The notes beneath the pieces were generated by a model. It was not told where the DNA came from, made no database searches, and saw only the letters and a list, made by a program, of their open reading frames with translations. 64,000 nt of DNA from Serratia sp. FDAARGOS_506 (GTDB lineage Bacteria; Pseudomonadota; Gammaproteobacteria; Enterobacterales; Enterobacteriaceae): NCBI RefSeq assembly GCF_003812745.1, contig NZ_CP033831.1, positions 3,906,001 through 3,970,000 of the forward strand, read 5' to 3'. The position numbers were made by a program, and so were the translations under genes. Shown here piece by piece: positions 43,823 to 53,189 of the stretch. Position 1 is the first letter of the stretch. Every line of letters starts with the position of its first letter.

Positions 43823-44061
43823 CTGCTTGCTCCTTAGCGTTGCACTGCGAATTGGAATTATTGTCACTTTATTGCCGCCGCGCCACTCGCTCGGCAGGAT
43901 AAGCATAACTTAACCGTCATCTTCACAGGTTACAGTATCGCCCGTTTGCGGCACAGAAACCGCCGCCGGTGAGCAACGGTTTAGAATCGCCCGCGCCGGA
44001 TGGTCTATAGTCCTTATGCGATTGTCACTTTCTTGTTTGCGCCCGCCGTGGGAGAAGTGAA

Positions 44062-45801
44062 ATGAACGTCCGGCTCAACACCCATGTTTCCGCCCGGCGC
44101 CTGCTGCCCAATGGCTGGGACGTCATCGCCTTTCCGCTGATCATCGGCCTGATCGCCATGATGGCCATTGGCCTGCACCAAACCCTGCAACCGATCGTCA
44201 CGCTGAAAACGCAGGCGATATCGCTCGATCCCGTCAACCTGCCGGAATACGCCCTGCGCACCACGCTGCGCATGCTGGTGGCGATGGTGGCCGCGCTGGC
44301 GTTTTCGCTGGTCTACGGTACTCTGGCAGCCAAGAGCCGACGCGCCGAAAAGGTGCTGGTGCCGATCCTCGACATCCTGCAGTCGGTGCCGGTACTCGGC
44401 TACATTTCCTTCACCGTCACCTTTTTCATCGCGCTGTTCCCCGGCCGGGTGCTGGGGGTCGAGCTGGCGGCGATGTTCGCCATCTTCACCAGCCAGGCGT
44501 GGAATATGACCTTCAGCTTCTACCAGTCGCTGCGCACCGTGCCGCGCGATCTGCAAGAAGTGGCGCGCGGATTTCACCTTAGCCCGTGGCAGCGTTTCTG
44601 GAAGCTGGATGCGCCGTTCGCCATGCCGGGACTGATCTGGAACATGATGATGTCGATGTCCGGCGGCTGGTTCTTTATCGTGGCATCGGAAGCGATCACC
44701 GTCGGCAACAACACCTTTACGCTGCCGGGCATCGGCGCGTATCTCGCGCAGGCGATCCTCAGCAAGGATCTGCAGGCGATCGGCTGGGTGCTGCTCGCCA
44801 TGACGGCGGTGATCCTGGCCTACGATCAGCTGCTGTTCCGGCCATTGGTGGCATGGGCGGACAAATTCCGCATGGAAACCACCCGCTCGGCGAGCGCCCC
44901 TACTTCCTGGCTGTTGAACCTGATGCGCCGCACACGCCTGATCCACCTGCTGCTGACGCCGCTGGGCGCGCTGCTGGCCAAAACCGCGCGCCTGAAACTG
45001 AGCCTGCCCACCCGGCCGTTACGCCGCGGCAATAGCGCCCAACGGCAGCGGCGTTCGCGCATGATCGATCGGGGTTGGAGCGCCATCGTCATCCTGCTGA
45101 CGCTGGCGATCGCCTGGCGCGTCATTCTCTATGTACAGACCGGCGTGACGCTCAATGACGTGGGCCATGTGATGCTGCTGGGGCTGATCACGCTGCTGCG
45201 CGTGGCGGCGCTTATCGCCCTGTCGTCGCTGATCTGGGTGCCGCTCGGCGTGCTGATCGGCTTGCGCCCGGCGCTGGCCGGGAAGATCCAGCCGATCGCC
45301 CAATTTCTGGCCGCGTTTCCGGCCAACCTGCTGTTCCCGGTGTTCGTCATCACCATCGTCCACTTCCGGCTGAACCCCGATATCTGGCTGTCGCCGCTGA
45401 TCGTGTTGGGCACCCAGTGGTACATCTTGTTCAACGTGGTGGCGGGCGCCACCGCGTTGCCCAACGACTATCGCGAGGCCGCCGACAATTTTCACATTCG
45501 CGGTTGGCAATGGTGGCGCCAGGTGATGCTGCCGGGCATCTTCCCCTATTACATCACCGGCGCCATCACCGCATCGGGCGGCGCCTGGAACGCCAGCATC
45601 GTGGCGGAGTTCGTGCAATGGGGAAGCACCCAGGTGAAGGCGCACGGGCTGGGTGCCTATATCGCCGAAACCACCGCCGCCGGCGATTTCCCCAAGATCA
45701 TTTTGGGCATTGCCGTGATGTCACTGTTCGTTACGCTGTTCAACCGTCTGTTGTGGCGACCGCTTTACGCCTACGCCGAATCCCGCTTCCGCATCGATTA
45801 A
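44062..45801 (+). CDS. Two-domain ABC transporter permease, NitT/TauT type
   Basis: A 579-residue inner-membrane protein with two permease units joined by a basic linker (about 285-335), around 12 membrane segments. The EAA loops are LQEVARGFHLSPWQRFWKLD in the first half and YREAADNFHIRGWQWWRQVM in the second. The family carries nitrate, sulfonates, bicarbonate or related anions. No periplasmic binding protein is encoded nearby, so substrate is open. GGAGAAG precedes the ATG. It is followed 12 bp later by its ATPase gene. Confidence 0.9.
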   Translation: MNVRLNTHVSARRLLPNGWDVIAFPLIIGLIAMMAIGLHQTLQPIVTLKTQAISLDPVNLPEYALRTTLRMLVAMVAALAFSLVYGTLAAKSRRAEKVLVPILDILQSVPVLGYISFTVTFFIALFPGRVLGVELAAMFAIFTSQAWNMTFSFYQSLRTVPRDLQEVARGFHLSPWQRFWKLDAPFAMPGLIWNMMMSMSGGWFFIVASEAITVGNNTFTLPGIGAYLAQAILSKDLQAIGWVLLAMTAVILAYDQLLFRPLVAWADKFRMETTRSASAPTSWLLNLMRRTRLIHLLLTPLGALLAKTARLKLSLPTRPLRRGNSAQRQRRSRMIDRGWSAIVILLTLAIAWRVILYVQTGVTLNDVGHVMLLGLITLLRVAALIALSSLIWVPLGVLIGLRPALAGKIQPIAQFLAAFPANLLFPVFVITIVHFRLNPDIWLSPLIVLGTQWYILFNVVAGATALPNDYREAADNFHIRGWQWWRQVMLPGIFPYYITGAITASGGAWNASIVAEFVQWGSTQVKAHGLGAYIAETTAAGDFPKIILGIAVMSLFVTLFNRLLWRPLYAYAESRFRID

Positions 45802-45813
45802 GGAGCCGTTCAG

Positions 45814-47133
45814 ATGTCAGACCTTCACCTAACGCAGGCGACGCACTCGCCCGGCGAGGAAATTTTAGCGGTCAACGCGGTCAGCCATGGCTATGACAAG
45901 GCACACGGCGAGCTGTTGATCCTCGACGGGGTCAATCTGTCGCTGCGCGCGGGCGAGATCGTCGGGTTACTGGGCCGCTCCGGCTCGGGAAAATCGACGC
46001 TGCTGCGCATCATCGCCGGCCTGGTTACCCCCACCGCCGGGGCGGTGAACTACCTGGGACAGCCCTTGAGCGGCCCCGCCAAAGGCGTCGCCATGGTGTT
46101 TCAAACCTTCGCACTGTTCCCCTGGCTGACGGTGCTGCAAAACGTTGAGGCCGGGCTCGAGGCGCTGGGCGTCGCCCCTGCCGAACGGCGCGAGCGGGCG
46201 CTGGCGGCCATCGATCTTATCGGCCTGGACGGTTTTGAAAACGCCTACCCGCGCGAGCTATCCGGCGGCATGCGCCAGCGCGTAGGCTTCGCACGCGCTT
46301 TGGTGGTGGATCCGACGCTGCTGCTGATGGATGAGCCGTTCTCGGCGCTGGATGTATTGACCGCCGAAACGCTGCGTACCGATTTGCTGGATCTGTGGAC
46401 CGAGGGACGAATGCCGATCAAATCGGTGCTGATCGTCACGCACAACATCGAGGAAGCGGTCTTCATGTGCGATCGCATCCTGCTGCTCTCCTCCAACCCC
46501 GGCCGGGTAATCGCCGAAATCAAGGTGCCGTTCAGCCACCCGCGCAACCGGCTGGATCCGCAGTTCCGCCGCCTGGTGGACGACGTGTACGCCAAGATGA
46601 CCGCCCGCCCGACCGATGGCAACGTCAAAAAGGGGCTGAAGCTCGGCACCCGGCTGCCGCACGTTTCCACCAACCTGATCGCCGGCCTGATCGAAACCCT
46701 GGCCGCCGCGCCCTATTTCGGCCGCGCCGACATGCCGGAGATCGCCCTCTCGCTGCATCTGGAGGTCGATGAGCTGTTCCCCATCGCCGAAGTGCTGCAG
46801 TCGCTGGGCTTCGCCGACGTACGCGAGGGCGACATCTTCCTGACGCCACCGGCGCGCGCCTTCGCCGACGGCGACGTTCAGGCACGCAAAGTGCTGTTCG
46901 CGGAGCATCTGCTGCGCTATGTGCCGCTGGCTGCGCTGATTAAAAACGTGTTGGACGAACGGCCGGGACATCGCGCGCCACGCGTGCGTTTCGAGCAAGA
47001 ACTGGAGGATTCGCTGTCGGACAGCGCCGCCAAAGAGACGCTGGATACGGTCATCAACTGGGGCCGTTACGGCGAAATCTTCTCCTACAACGATCAAACG
47101 GCGTTCTTCAGCCTGGAGGACGTCGAGTTTTAA
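45814..47133 (+). CDS. ABC transporter ATPase with C-terminal AAA-associated domain
   Basis: A 439-residue protein: ATPase domain (about 20-255) with Walker A GRSGSGKST, Q-loop VFQTFALFPW, signature LSGGMRQR and Walker [13 protein letters not shown]; then an AAA-associated C-terminal domain (about 290-430) found in this subgroup, perhaps sensing ligand or regulating turnover. Pairs with the double permease upstream (12 bp gap). AGGAG precedes the ATG at 45814. A GC-rich hairpin without T-run follows near 47141-47158. Confidence 0.92.
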   Translation: MSDLHLTQATHSPGEEILAVNAVSHGYDKAHGELLILDGVNLSLRAGEIVGLLGRSGSGKSTLLRIIAGLVTPTAGAVNYLGQPLSGPAKGVAMVFQTFALFPWLTVLQNVEAGLEALGVAPAERRERALAAIDLIGLDGFENAYPRELSGGMRQRVGFARALVVDPTLLLMDEPFSALDVLTAETLRTDLLDLWTEGRMPIKSVLIVTHNIEEAVFMCDRILLLSSNPGRVIAEIKVPFSHPRNRLDPQFRRLVDDVYAKMTARPTDGNVKKGLKLGTRLPHVSTNLIAGLIETLAAAPYFGRADMPEIALSLHLEVDELFPIAEVLQSLGFADVREGDIFLTPPARAFADGDVQARKVLFAEHLLRYVPLAALIKNVLDERPGHRAPRVRFEQELEDSLSDSAAKETLDTVINWGRYGEIFSYNDQTAFFSLEDVEF

Positions 47134-47176
47134 CCCGCAAAGCCCGCCCTGGCGGGCGTGTGTGCCGTGGAGCAAA

Positions 47177-47238
47177 AATATTCAACAAAACGGTTGAATA
47201 TTAGCCCGCCTGTTCTATATTCAACCATATGGTTGAAT
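47177..47238 (+). promoter_or_regulatory. Two palindromic operators and promoter of the ArsR gene
   Basis: Operator 1: AATATTCAAC (47177-47186) and GTTGAATATT (47193-47202), perfect ten-base arms. Operator 2: ATTCAACCATATGGTTGAAT (47219-47238), a perfect 20-bp palindrome that includes the start codon. Both share ATTCAAC/GTTGAAT half-sites; centres are 39 bp apart. The likely promoter TTGAAT (47194-47199), 16 bp, TATATT (47216-47221) lies across both, so binding would shut transcription. Autorepression by the ArsR protein is inferred. Confidence 0.78.
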
Positions 47239-47576
47239 TATCTTCCTCACAGCTGGACGCCATTTTTCATGCGCTGGCCGATCCGACCCGCCGCTCGATG
47301 TTGCGCGCGCTGGCCGGCGGTGAACGCAGCATCGGCGAACTGGCCGCGCCGTTGCAGATGTCGTTTGCCGGCGCCTCCAAGCACGTGAAAGCACTGGAAC
47401 ATGCGGGCCTGGTGCAACGCACCGTGCAAGGAAGAAACCATATCTGCCGGCTCGAACCCGAGCCTATGGCGCAGGCCATGCAATGGCTGCAAACCTATGA
47501 ACATTTCTGGACTGAACGGCTGGCTGCGCTCGAACAAGCGCTGCTGCAGCCTGAACAGCTTCCTCCCAAGGAGTGA
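47229..47576 (+). CDS. ArsR-family winged-helix regulator
   Basis: A 115-residue dimeric repressor. Helix-turn-helix in LADPTRRSMLRALAGGERSI and ELAAPLQMSFAGASKHVKAL (about 15-60), followed by the wing (LVQRTVQGRNHICRLEP). No metal-binding Cys pair, so it belongs to the branch that pairs with SRPBCC proteins (as in SdpR/ YczG-like pairs). Predicted transcription start is within a base or two of the ATG and no ribosome site is present, so the mRNA may be leaderless. The ATG lies inside operator 2. Cotranscribed with the SRPBCC gene 3 bp downstream. Confidence 0.9.
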   Translation: MVELSSSQLDAIFHALADPTRRSMLRALAGGERSIGELAAPLQMSFAGASKHVKALEHAGLVQRTVQGRNHICRLEPEPMAQAMQWLQTYEHFWTERLAALEQALLQPEQLPPKE

Positions 47577-47579
47577 ACC

Positions 47580-48113
47580 ATGAATGATTACGGCATGATT
47601 ATCGAACCCGGCACGCTGCGCATCCAGCGGCTGCTGCCCGGCCCCATCGAGCGGGTATGGGCTTACCTGACCGAATCCGACAAGCGCGCCACCTGGCTGG
47701 CGGCCGGCGCCATGAAGTTGGAAAACGGTGCGCCGCTGGAGCTGGAGTTTCGCAACTCCGATCTGGCGGGCGAGCACGAACAGCCGCCGGCCAAGTACAA
47801 ACAGCATGGCGGCTGCGTCAGCAACCGCGGCCACATCACCTGCCTGTTCCCGCCGCGCCTGTTGAGCTTTACCTGGGCCGAGCAGGATCAGGGCCGCCCT
47901 TCCGAGGTGACCTTCGAGCTGACGGAACAGGGAGATGCCGTACTGCTGACGGTGACCCACCGTCGCTTGGCCAACCGCGACGAGATGCTCAGCGTCGCCG
48001 GCGGCTGGCACACCCATCTGGATATTCTGCTGGATCGCCTGCACGATCGGGCGCCGCAGCCTTTCTGGAGCACCCATGCCCGGTTGGAAGAAGAGTACCG
48101 CGCCCGCCTGTAA
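47580..48113 (+). CDS. SRPBCC (AHSA1-like) ligand-binding protein
   Basis: A 177-residue START/Bet v1-like protein of the AHSA1 group: RLLPGPIERVWAYLTESDKR at the N-terminus, FTWAEQDQGRPSEVTFELT in the middle and GGWHTHLDILLDRLHDR at the C-terminus. Such proteins bind hydrophobic small molecules. It starts three bases after the ArsR stop, and ends directly against the convergent CorA-type gene at 48114. The pair may respond to the same ligand (inference). Confidence 0.88.
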   Translation: MNDYGMIIEPGTLRIQRLLPGPIERVWAYLTESDKRATWLAAGAMKLENGAPLELEFRNSDLAGEHEQPPAKYKQHGGCVSNRGHITCLFPPRLLSFTWAEQDQGRPSEVTFELTEQGDAVLLTVTHRRLANRDEMLSVAGGWHTHLDILLDRLHDRAPQPFWSTHARLEEEYRARL

Positions 48114-49142
48114 TTACGTCTCATCCCTGCGCCTGAACGCCAGATAACCGGCGACCAGCGTAAAACTGCCGACCAGCAACACCAGCAGGATAAAACCGTG
48201 GTGATTGCTGGCCAGCGGGATCCCCCCAACGTTCATGCCGAAGAAACCGGCGACGATATTGATCGGCAATGCCAGCACGGTGATCACCGTCAGCGTGTAG
48301 AGCGTGCGGTTATTCTGCTCCATCAACTTGGCGCCCAACTCCTCTTGCAGCAGCCGGATGCGTTCGGTCAGGCTGGCGAGATCGTTCAACACCACGGTGA
48401 ACTCTTCGGTAAACTGTCGAAGATCCTGCACCACTTCGCGGCTCAGCCAGGTCGGCGGCCGGTTCAAGAGGCGAAACAGCGCGGCCGGCTCGGGCGCCAA
48501 CAGGCGCTGAAAGCGTAATAACATGCGGCGCATGCGTCCCAGCTCGGCACGGTTGCGTTTGACGCGGCTGGTCAGCAGGCGATCCTCAATGGTATCGACA
48601 TACTGGTTGGCCTGCCGCACCACCTGTTCCAGCACGTCCTCCTGCTCTTCCAGCAGATGTGCCAGCAGTTCGGTGGATGAGGCCAGCTGCAGCGCCGTCA
48701 GGCGGCCGAGCAGCCGTTCAATGAGCCGCACCGGTTTGTGCCGCACGGTGACTACCAGCCCTCGGCAGCAATAGAGCCACAGCGTCGCCGTCTCCGGGTT
48801 GCTTTCCTCGGGGTGGAAGATCACGTCGTTGAGCACCGCGAACAGATCGTCGCCCTGGCGCTCGATGCGCGTGGTGTGGGAGCCGTGGCGAATTTCGTGA
48901 AAGAAAAAATCGGAAATGGCGAAATGGTTTTTCAGCCACTTCTCCGCCGCCGCGTGGTTCAGATTAAGGTGTAGCCAGATAAAACCGTCGCCGGGCGGCA
49001 ATGCCTGGTAGGCCTGGCAAATCTGCTGCGAGTTCAGGCGCGCCGGCGGCTCACCGGAACGAAACACATGGCCGTAGATCAGCCCGGTCACTTCATCGTC
49101 AAAATCCAGTTTGTGCATCTTTTCCGCTAACCGTTGCACCAT
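48114..49142 (-). CDS. CorA/ZntB-family divalent cation transporter
   Basis: A 342-residue protein with a long cytoplasmic alpha/beta N-terminal domain (1-265), a long stalk helix and two C-terminal membrane helices with the signature GMNVGGIP (about 297-304) in the pore loop. The family conducts Mg2+, Co2+ or Zn2+. Sequence and length (E. coli ZntB 327) place it closer to ZntB than to housekeeping CorA, but the ion is not determined. ATG at 49142 has AAGG close by; 49118 (MHKLDF) is a possible alternative start. Confidence 0.88.
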   Translation of the reverse strand: MVQRLAEKMHKLDFDDEVTGLIYGHVFRSGEPPARLNSQQICQAYQALPPGDGFIWLHLNLNHAAAEKWLKNHFAISDFFFHEIRHGSHTTRIERQGDDLFAVLNDVIFHPEESNPETATLWLYCCRGLVVTVRHKPVRLIERLLGRLTALQLASSTELLAHLLEEQEDVLEQVVRQANQYVDTIEDRLLTSRVKRNRAELGRMRRMLLRFQRLLAPEPAALFRLLNRPPTWLSREVVQDLRQFTEEFTVVLNDLASLTERIRLLQEELGAKLMEQNNRTLYTLTVITVLALPINIVAGFFGMNVGGIPLASNHHGFILLVLLVGSFTLVAGYLAFRRRDET

Positions 49143-49328
49143 AACGCCTTATCCCGCCTATTGCCGTTAACTCAAGACCGTTCCCGCTGTTATAGCAATC
49201 TTTATTTATCGGCGTTAATGATTTTCACCGTTCGCGATGATTAATATTTTCGTCATAAAAAAGCCACATTAATTCAGAATACTTTTCAGGCGACAGCTAC
49301 CGCATTCAACCCTCTCAGGAAGGTCATT

Positions 49329-50939
49329 ATGAGCGATAACAGCGCCGTTCAAACGGGCGTACCGGCCGCATCCAGCCTGCCCAAGCTGCATCAAAAGAAC
49401 AGTCGACTCACTGTTCTTTTTTTTGTGTTTTTATTAATTCTGGGGATCGCCTTCGCCGGAGTGAATTTATTTAACGACGTCAACGACGCCGGTGCCGTTT
49501 ACACCAGCTACATTCCATTTTTATTATTGGGGCTGGCGCTGCTGATCGCGCTGGGCTTTGAATTCGTCAACGGTTTCCACGACACCGCCAATGCGGTGGC
49601 GACGGTGATTTACACCCACTCACTGTCGCCGATGGTCGCCGTGGTATGGTCAGGTTTCTTCAACTTTCTCGGCGTGTTGCTTTCCAGCGGCGTGGTGGCC
49701 TTCGGCATCATTTCACTGCTGCCGGTCGAGCTGATCCTGCAGGCCGGCACCGGCAACGGCTTCGCCATGGTGTACGCCCTGCTGTTCTCCGCCATCATCT
49801 GGAACCTTGGCACCTGGTGGCTCGGGCTGCCCGCCTCGTCATCGCATACGCTGATCGGCTCGATTATCGGCGTCGGCGTGGCCAACGCGCTGATCCACGG
49901 CCGCACCGGCACCAGCGGCGTGGACTGGGGCCAGGCGATCAAGGTGGGTTATGCTCTGCTGCTGTCGCCGGTGATCGGCTTCGTTTTCGCCGGCCTGCTG
50001 CTGCTGGCGCTGAAACTGTTCGTCAAGAACCGCCAGCTGTACAGTGCTCCCAAAGGCAATACTCCGCCACCGCTGTGGATCCGCGGACTGCTGATCCTCA
50101 CCTGTACCGGCGTTTCCTTCGCCCACGGCTCCAACGACGGTCAGAAAGGCATGGGTCTTATCATGCTGATCCTGGTGGGCACCATGCCGATCGCTTACGC
50201 CCTGAACCGCTCGATGCCGCCGGAGCAAATTCCCCGGGTGGCCGCGCTGGCGGAGGTCACCAAAAACGCGCTGCTGCGCCAGTTCCCGCTCGGCGGCCAA
50301 ACGCCGCCGCGCGAGGTGCTGACCGGCTATGTGCGCACCAGCGAACTGACGCCGGAAGTCGTACCCGCGTTGGCGCAACTGACCGGCGCGATCGGCGATC
50401 AAATCCGGCAATACGGCTCGGTCGATAAGATCCCGGCGCAGGCGGTGTCCAACACCCGCAACGACATGTATCTGGCGTCCGAGACCATCAAGCACCTGAA
50501 GGCGGAGCATCAGCTGCAGATCAATCCCGACGCGCAGCGCAACCTCGACGCACTGAAGGGAGAACTCGACAGCGCCACCCGCTTCATTCCCTTCTGGGTG
50601 AAAGTGGTGGTGGCGATTGCGCTGGGGCTCGGCACCATGGTCGGCTGGCGCCGCATCGTGGTGACGGTGGGCGAAAAGATCGGTAAATCGCACCTGACCT
50701 ACGCCCAGGGCGCCAGTGCCGAACTGGTAGCGATGACCACCATCGGCGCGGCCGATGCCTTCGGCTTGCCGGTTTCGACCACCCACGTACTGTCGTCCGG
50801 CATCGCCGGCACCATGGCGGCCAACCGCTCTGGCCTGCAGATGGCCACCCTGCGCAATCTGCTGATGGCCTGGGTGCTGACGCTGCCGGCCTCGGTGCTG
50901 CTGTCGGCGGTGCTGTACTGGATATTCAACCATTTCTAA
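49329..50939 (+). CDS. Inorganic phosphate transporter, PitA family
   Basis: A 536-residue low-affinity phosphate symporter with about ten membrane segments. Family repeats: FEFVNGFHDTANAVATVIYT (about 77-96) near the N-terminus and ADAFGLPVSTTHVLSSG in the C-terminal repeat. A large hydrophilic insert (about 300-420) precedes the second half. It transports metal-phosphate complexes driven by the proton gradient. It is followed 26 bp downstream by a polyphosphate kinase 2 gene, suggesting uptake coupled to polyphosphate metabolism. AGGAAGG lies before the ATG. Confidence 0.92.
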   Translation: MSDNSAVQTGVPAASSLPKLHQKNSRLTVLFFVFLLILGIAFAGVNLFNDVNDAGAVYTSYIPFLLLGLALLIALGFEFVNGFHDTANAVATVIYTHSLSPMVAVVWSGFFNFLGVLLSSGVVAFGIISLLPVELILQAGTGNGFAMVYALLFSAIIWNLGTWWLGLPASSSHTLIGSIIGVGVANALIHGRTGTSGVDWGQAIKVGYALLLSPVIGFVFAGLLLLALKLFVKNRQLYSAPKGNTPPPLWIRGLLILTCTGVSFAHGSNDGQKGMGLIMLILVGTMPIAYALNRSMPPEQIPRVAALAEVTKNALLRQFPLGGQTPPREVLTGYVRTSELTPEVVPALAQLTGAIGDQIRQYGSVDKIPAQAVSNTRNDMYLASETIKHLKAEHQLQINPDAQRNLDALKGELDSATRFIPFWVKVVVAIALGLGTMVGWRRIVVTVGEKIGKSHLTYAQGASAELVAMTTIGAADAFGLPVSTTHVLSSGIAGTMAANRSGLQMATLRNLLMAWVLTLPASVLLSAVLYWIFNHF

Positions 50940-50965
50940 TACCGGGCTGACACGGAGAACATCTG

Positions 50966-51880
50966 ATGACCATGCATGAAGTCAACCGCGACGACGGTTT
51001 CAACCAGCGCCTGCTGCAAGAGTTTTACGACAGCTACGACGAAGAGCTGGAAATGGAGCTGGACGACCTGCGCTTCGACGCGGCGGAAGTGGACAGCGAC
51101 CAGAAAAAGGCCTGGCGCAAGCAATACTTCCGCGAGCTGCTGCGCCTGCAGGGCGAACTGGTGAAGCTGCAGGATTGGGTGATGCGTACCGGCCACCGGC
51201 TGGTGATCATCTTCGAAGGCCGCGACGCCGCCGGCAAGGGCGGCGTGATCAAGCGCATCACCCAGCGCCTCAACCCGCGTACCTGCCGCGTGGCGGCGCT
51301 GCCGGCGCCGAACGATCGCGAACGCACCCAGTGGTATTTTCAGCGCTATATCGCGCATTTGCCCGCCGCCGGCGAAATGGTGCTATTCGACCGCAGCTGG
51401 TATAACCGCGCCGGTGTGGAGCGCGTGATGGGATTTTGCAACGACGACGAGTACGAAGAGTTTTTCCGCAGCGTGCCGGAATTCGAAAAAATGCTGACGC
51501 GCAGCGGCATTCAAATCGTCAAATATTGGTTCTCGATCACCGATGAGGAGCAGGAGCTGCGTTTCCTCAGCCGCATTCACGATCCGCTTAAACAGTGGAA
51601 GCTCAGCCCGATGGATTTGGAAAGCCGCCGCCGCTGGGAAGACTACACCGAGGCCAAAGAGATCATGTTAGCGCGCACTAACATTTCCGAGGCCCCCTGG
51701 TGGGTGGTTCAGGGCGTCGACAAGAAAAAGGCCCGGCTGAACTGCATCACCCATTTGCTGCAACAGGTGCCTTATGAGGAAGCCGAAGGCAACGTCATCA
51801 CGCTGCCGCAGCGCAAACGCAGTCCGGAATATCACCGTAGCCCGGTGCCGGACAATATGGTGGTGCCGGAAATCTACTGA
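50966..51880 (+). CDS. ppk2: Polyphosphate kinase 2 (PPK2)
   Basis: A 304-residue PPK2-family enzyme. Walker A FEGRDAAGKGGVIKR (about 86-100), Walker B region MVLFDRSWYNRAGVERVMGF (about 138-157) and the lid module ITDEEQELRF. PPK2 enzymes use polyphosphate to phosphorylate GDP/ADP or the reverse; this single-domain class 1 form usually prefers diphosphates. E. coli lacks PPK2. It follows a Pit phosphate transporter by 26 bp and is probably cotranscribed. Start at 50966; ATG 50972 is an in-frame alternative. Terminator at 51889. Confidence 0.92.
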   Translation: MTMHEVNRDDGFNQRLLQEFYDSYDEELEMELDDLRFDAAEVDSDQKKAWRKQYFRELLRLQGELVKLQDWVMRTGHRLVIIFEGRDAAGKGGVIKRITQRLNPRTCRVAALPAPNDRERTQWYFQRYIAHLPAAGEMVLFDRSWYNRAGVERVMGFCNDDEYEEFFRSVPEFEKMLTRSGIQIVKYWFSITDEEQELRFLSRIHDPLKQWKLSPMDLESRRRWEDYTEAKEIMLARTNISEAPWWVVQGVDKKKARLNCITHLLQQVPYEEAEGNVITLPQRKRSPEYHRSPVPDNMVVPEIY

Positions 51881-51888
51881 CGCCGACG

Positions 51889-51913
51889 CAGAGGCGCACC
51901 GCGCCTCTGTTTT
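51889..51913 (+). terminator. Rho-independent terminator
   Basis: CAGAGGCGC (51889-51897), loop ACC, GCGCCTCTG (51901-51909), then TTTT. Ends the pit-ppk2 unit; overlaps the last base of the convergent gene. Confidence 0.85.
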
Positions 51914-52500
51914 CACCATGCCAACAGACGATCCAGCGCCGCCATCGTCCCTTTACGGCCGTTAAACGCCGCCCGATACCAGACCGTGTCATGTGCAGTG
52001 ATCAGCCGCTCGCTGACCCAGCTTTGCCGGGCCACTTCGCGCAAAGCGCACGTACCGTCGACGGATCTGTAAACCAGCCAGGCGCCAAACAATGCACCGG
52101 CCGAGGCGATCCACGGATTAACCACCGCCGCCAGCTGCGCGATCAACAGCAGCAACAGCGCCATCTGCAGCACCGCTTTCCCGGCAAAAGCGCGCAGAAA
52201 AAAGGTCCGCATCTGATTTTCCAAGGCAAAACAGGGATTGGTTAACACCTGACGGGTCTCCCGTACCGGAATACCCTGCACATAGACCATCCACTGTGAA
52301 GCCAGCCGGGGATTCATCGCCAAGCCCTTTTCCACCAGCTGATGCAGCCGCATCGAAACGGCGACCGGCCAGACGACCCCGAACAGCAGGCAGTAAAAAA
52401 TCGCCGCATTGACGCCACACAGCCCCAATCCGATTGCGGCCAGCACCGCCAGCAGAGCCTTGCCGGAGTAAAACCAAAACGGCACCACCTGATAATTCAT
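51913..52500 (-). CDS. Inner-membrane protein of unknown function
   Basis: A 195-residue protein that I do not recognise by name. It has hydrophobic segments at about residues 12-32, 33-52, 110-128 and 131-148, with polar N- and C-terminal parts (ITAHDTVWYRAAFNGRKGT at the end). AGAGGG is six bases before the ATG at 52500. Conserved hypothetical; convergent with ppk2 and divergent from nudI. Confidence 0.75.
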   Translation of the reverse strand: MNYQVVPFWFYSGKALLAVLAAIGLGLCGVNAAIFYCLLFGVVWPVAVSMRLHQLVEKGLAMNPRLASQWMVYVQGIPVRETRQVLTNPCFALENQMRTFFLRAFAGKAVLQMALLLLLIAQLAAVVNPWIASAGALFGAWLVYRSVDGTCALREVARQSWVSERLITAHDTVWYRAAFNGRKGTMAALDRLLAW

Positions 52501-52670
52501 AAAGTTCCCTCTTAAGTGAATTTGCGGCCCTGCCAGATTACCCCCATATCAAGGTGTTAAGCATTGGGGAAACAAAAAAATTTTGCTGTCGCGCAGAACG
52601 CGATCCGGCTGTCTGTTCTGCGCCGCCAAACCTGCTACCCTGCAGGTTTGTTTTTTGACAGGAGTCTTCC

Positions 52671-53096
52671 ATGCGCCAACGCATCATTGTCTGCCCGCTG
52701 ATTGAAAACGATAACGCCTTCCTGTTGTGCAAGATGGCCGCGCACAAAGGCGTATTCCCCGGCCAGTGGGCGCTGTCCGGCGGCGGCGTCGAGCCGGGTG
52801 AGCAAATAGAACAGGCGCTGCGACGCGAAGTGCGCGAAGAGCTGGGTGCCGCGCTGATCCTCGACAGCATCACACCCTGGACCTTCCGCGACGACGTACG
52901 CATCAAAACCTACGCCGACGGCAGCCGCGAGCAAATCTATATGATTTACCTGATTTTCGACTGCCGTGCCGCCAACCGCGACGTGACGATCAACGACGAG
53001 TTTGACGACTACGCCTGGGTGCCGCGCGAGCGTCTGGGGGACTATGATTTGAACGAGGCCACCCGCTTCACGCTGCGACAAAAGGGATTGTTGTAA
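52671..53096 (+). CDS. nudI: Nucleoside triphosphatase NudI
   Basis: A 141-residue NUDIX hydrolase that follows E. coli NudI along its whole length (MRQR.IVCPLI start, RQKGLL-type end). The Nudix box is [20 protein letters not shown] plus ELG (about 37-59), with the REXXEE core (REVREE) binding Mg2+. NudI hydrolyses pyrimidine deoxynucleoside triphosphates. GGAG lies nine bases before the ATG. Confidence 0.95.
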   Translation: MRQRIIVCPLIENDNAFLLCKMAAHKGVFPGQWALSGGGVEPGEQIEQALRREVREELGAALILDSITPWTFRDDVRIKTYADGSREQIYMIYLIFDCRAANRDVTINDEFDDYAWVPRERLGDYDLNEATRFTLRQKGLL

Positions 53097-53189
53097 CAGT
53101 TTGAGCAATTATCGCCCTATTTCCTTCACATTTGCCGGGCAGACTCTTTTGATATTTTTTAATCGCTTAGGGTCACTATTGCCGCCGTT

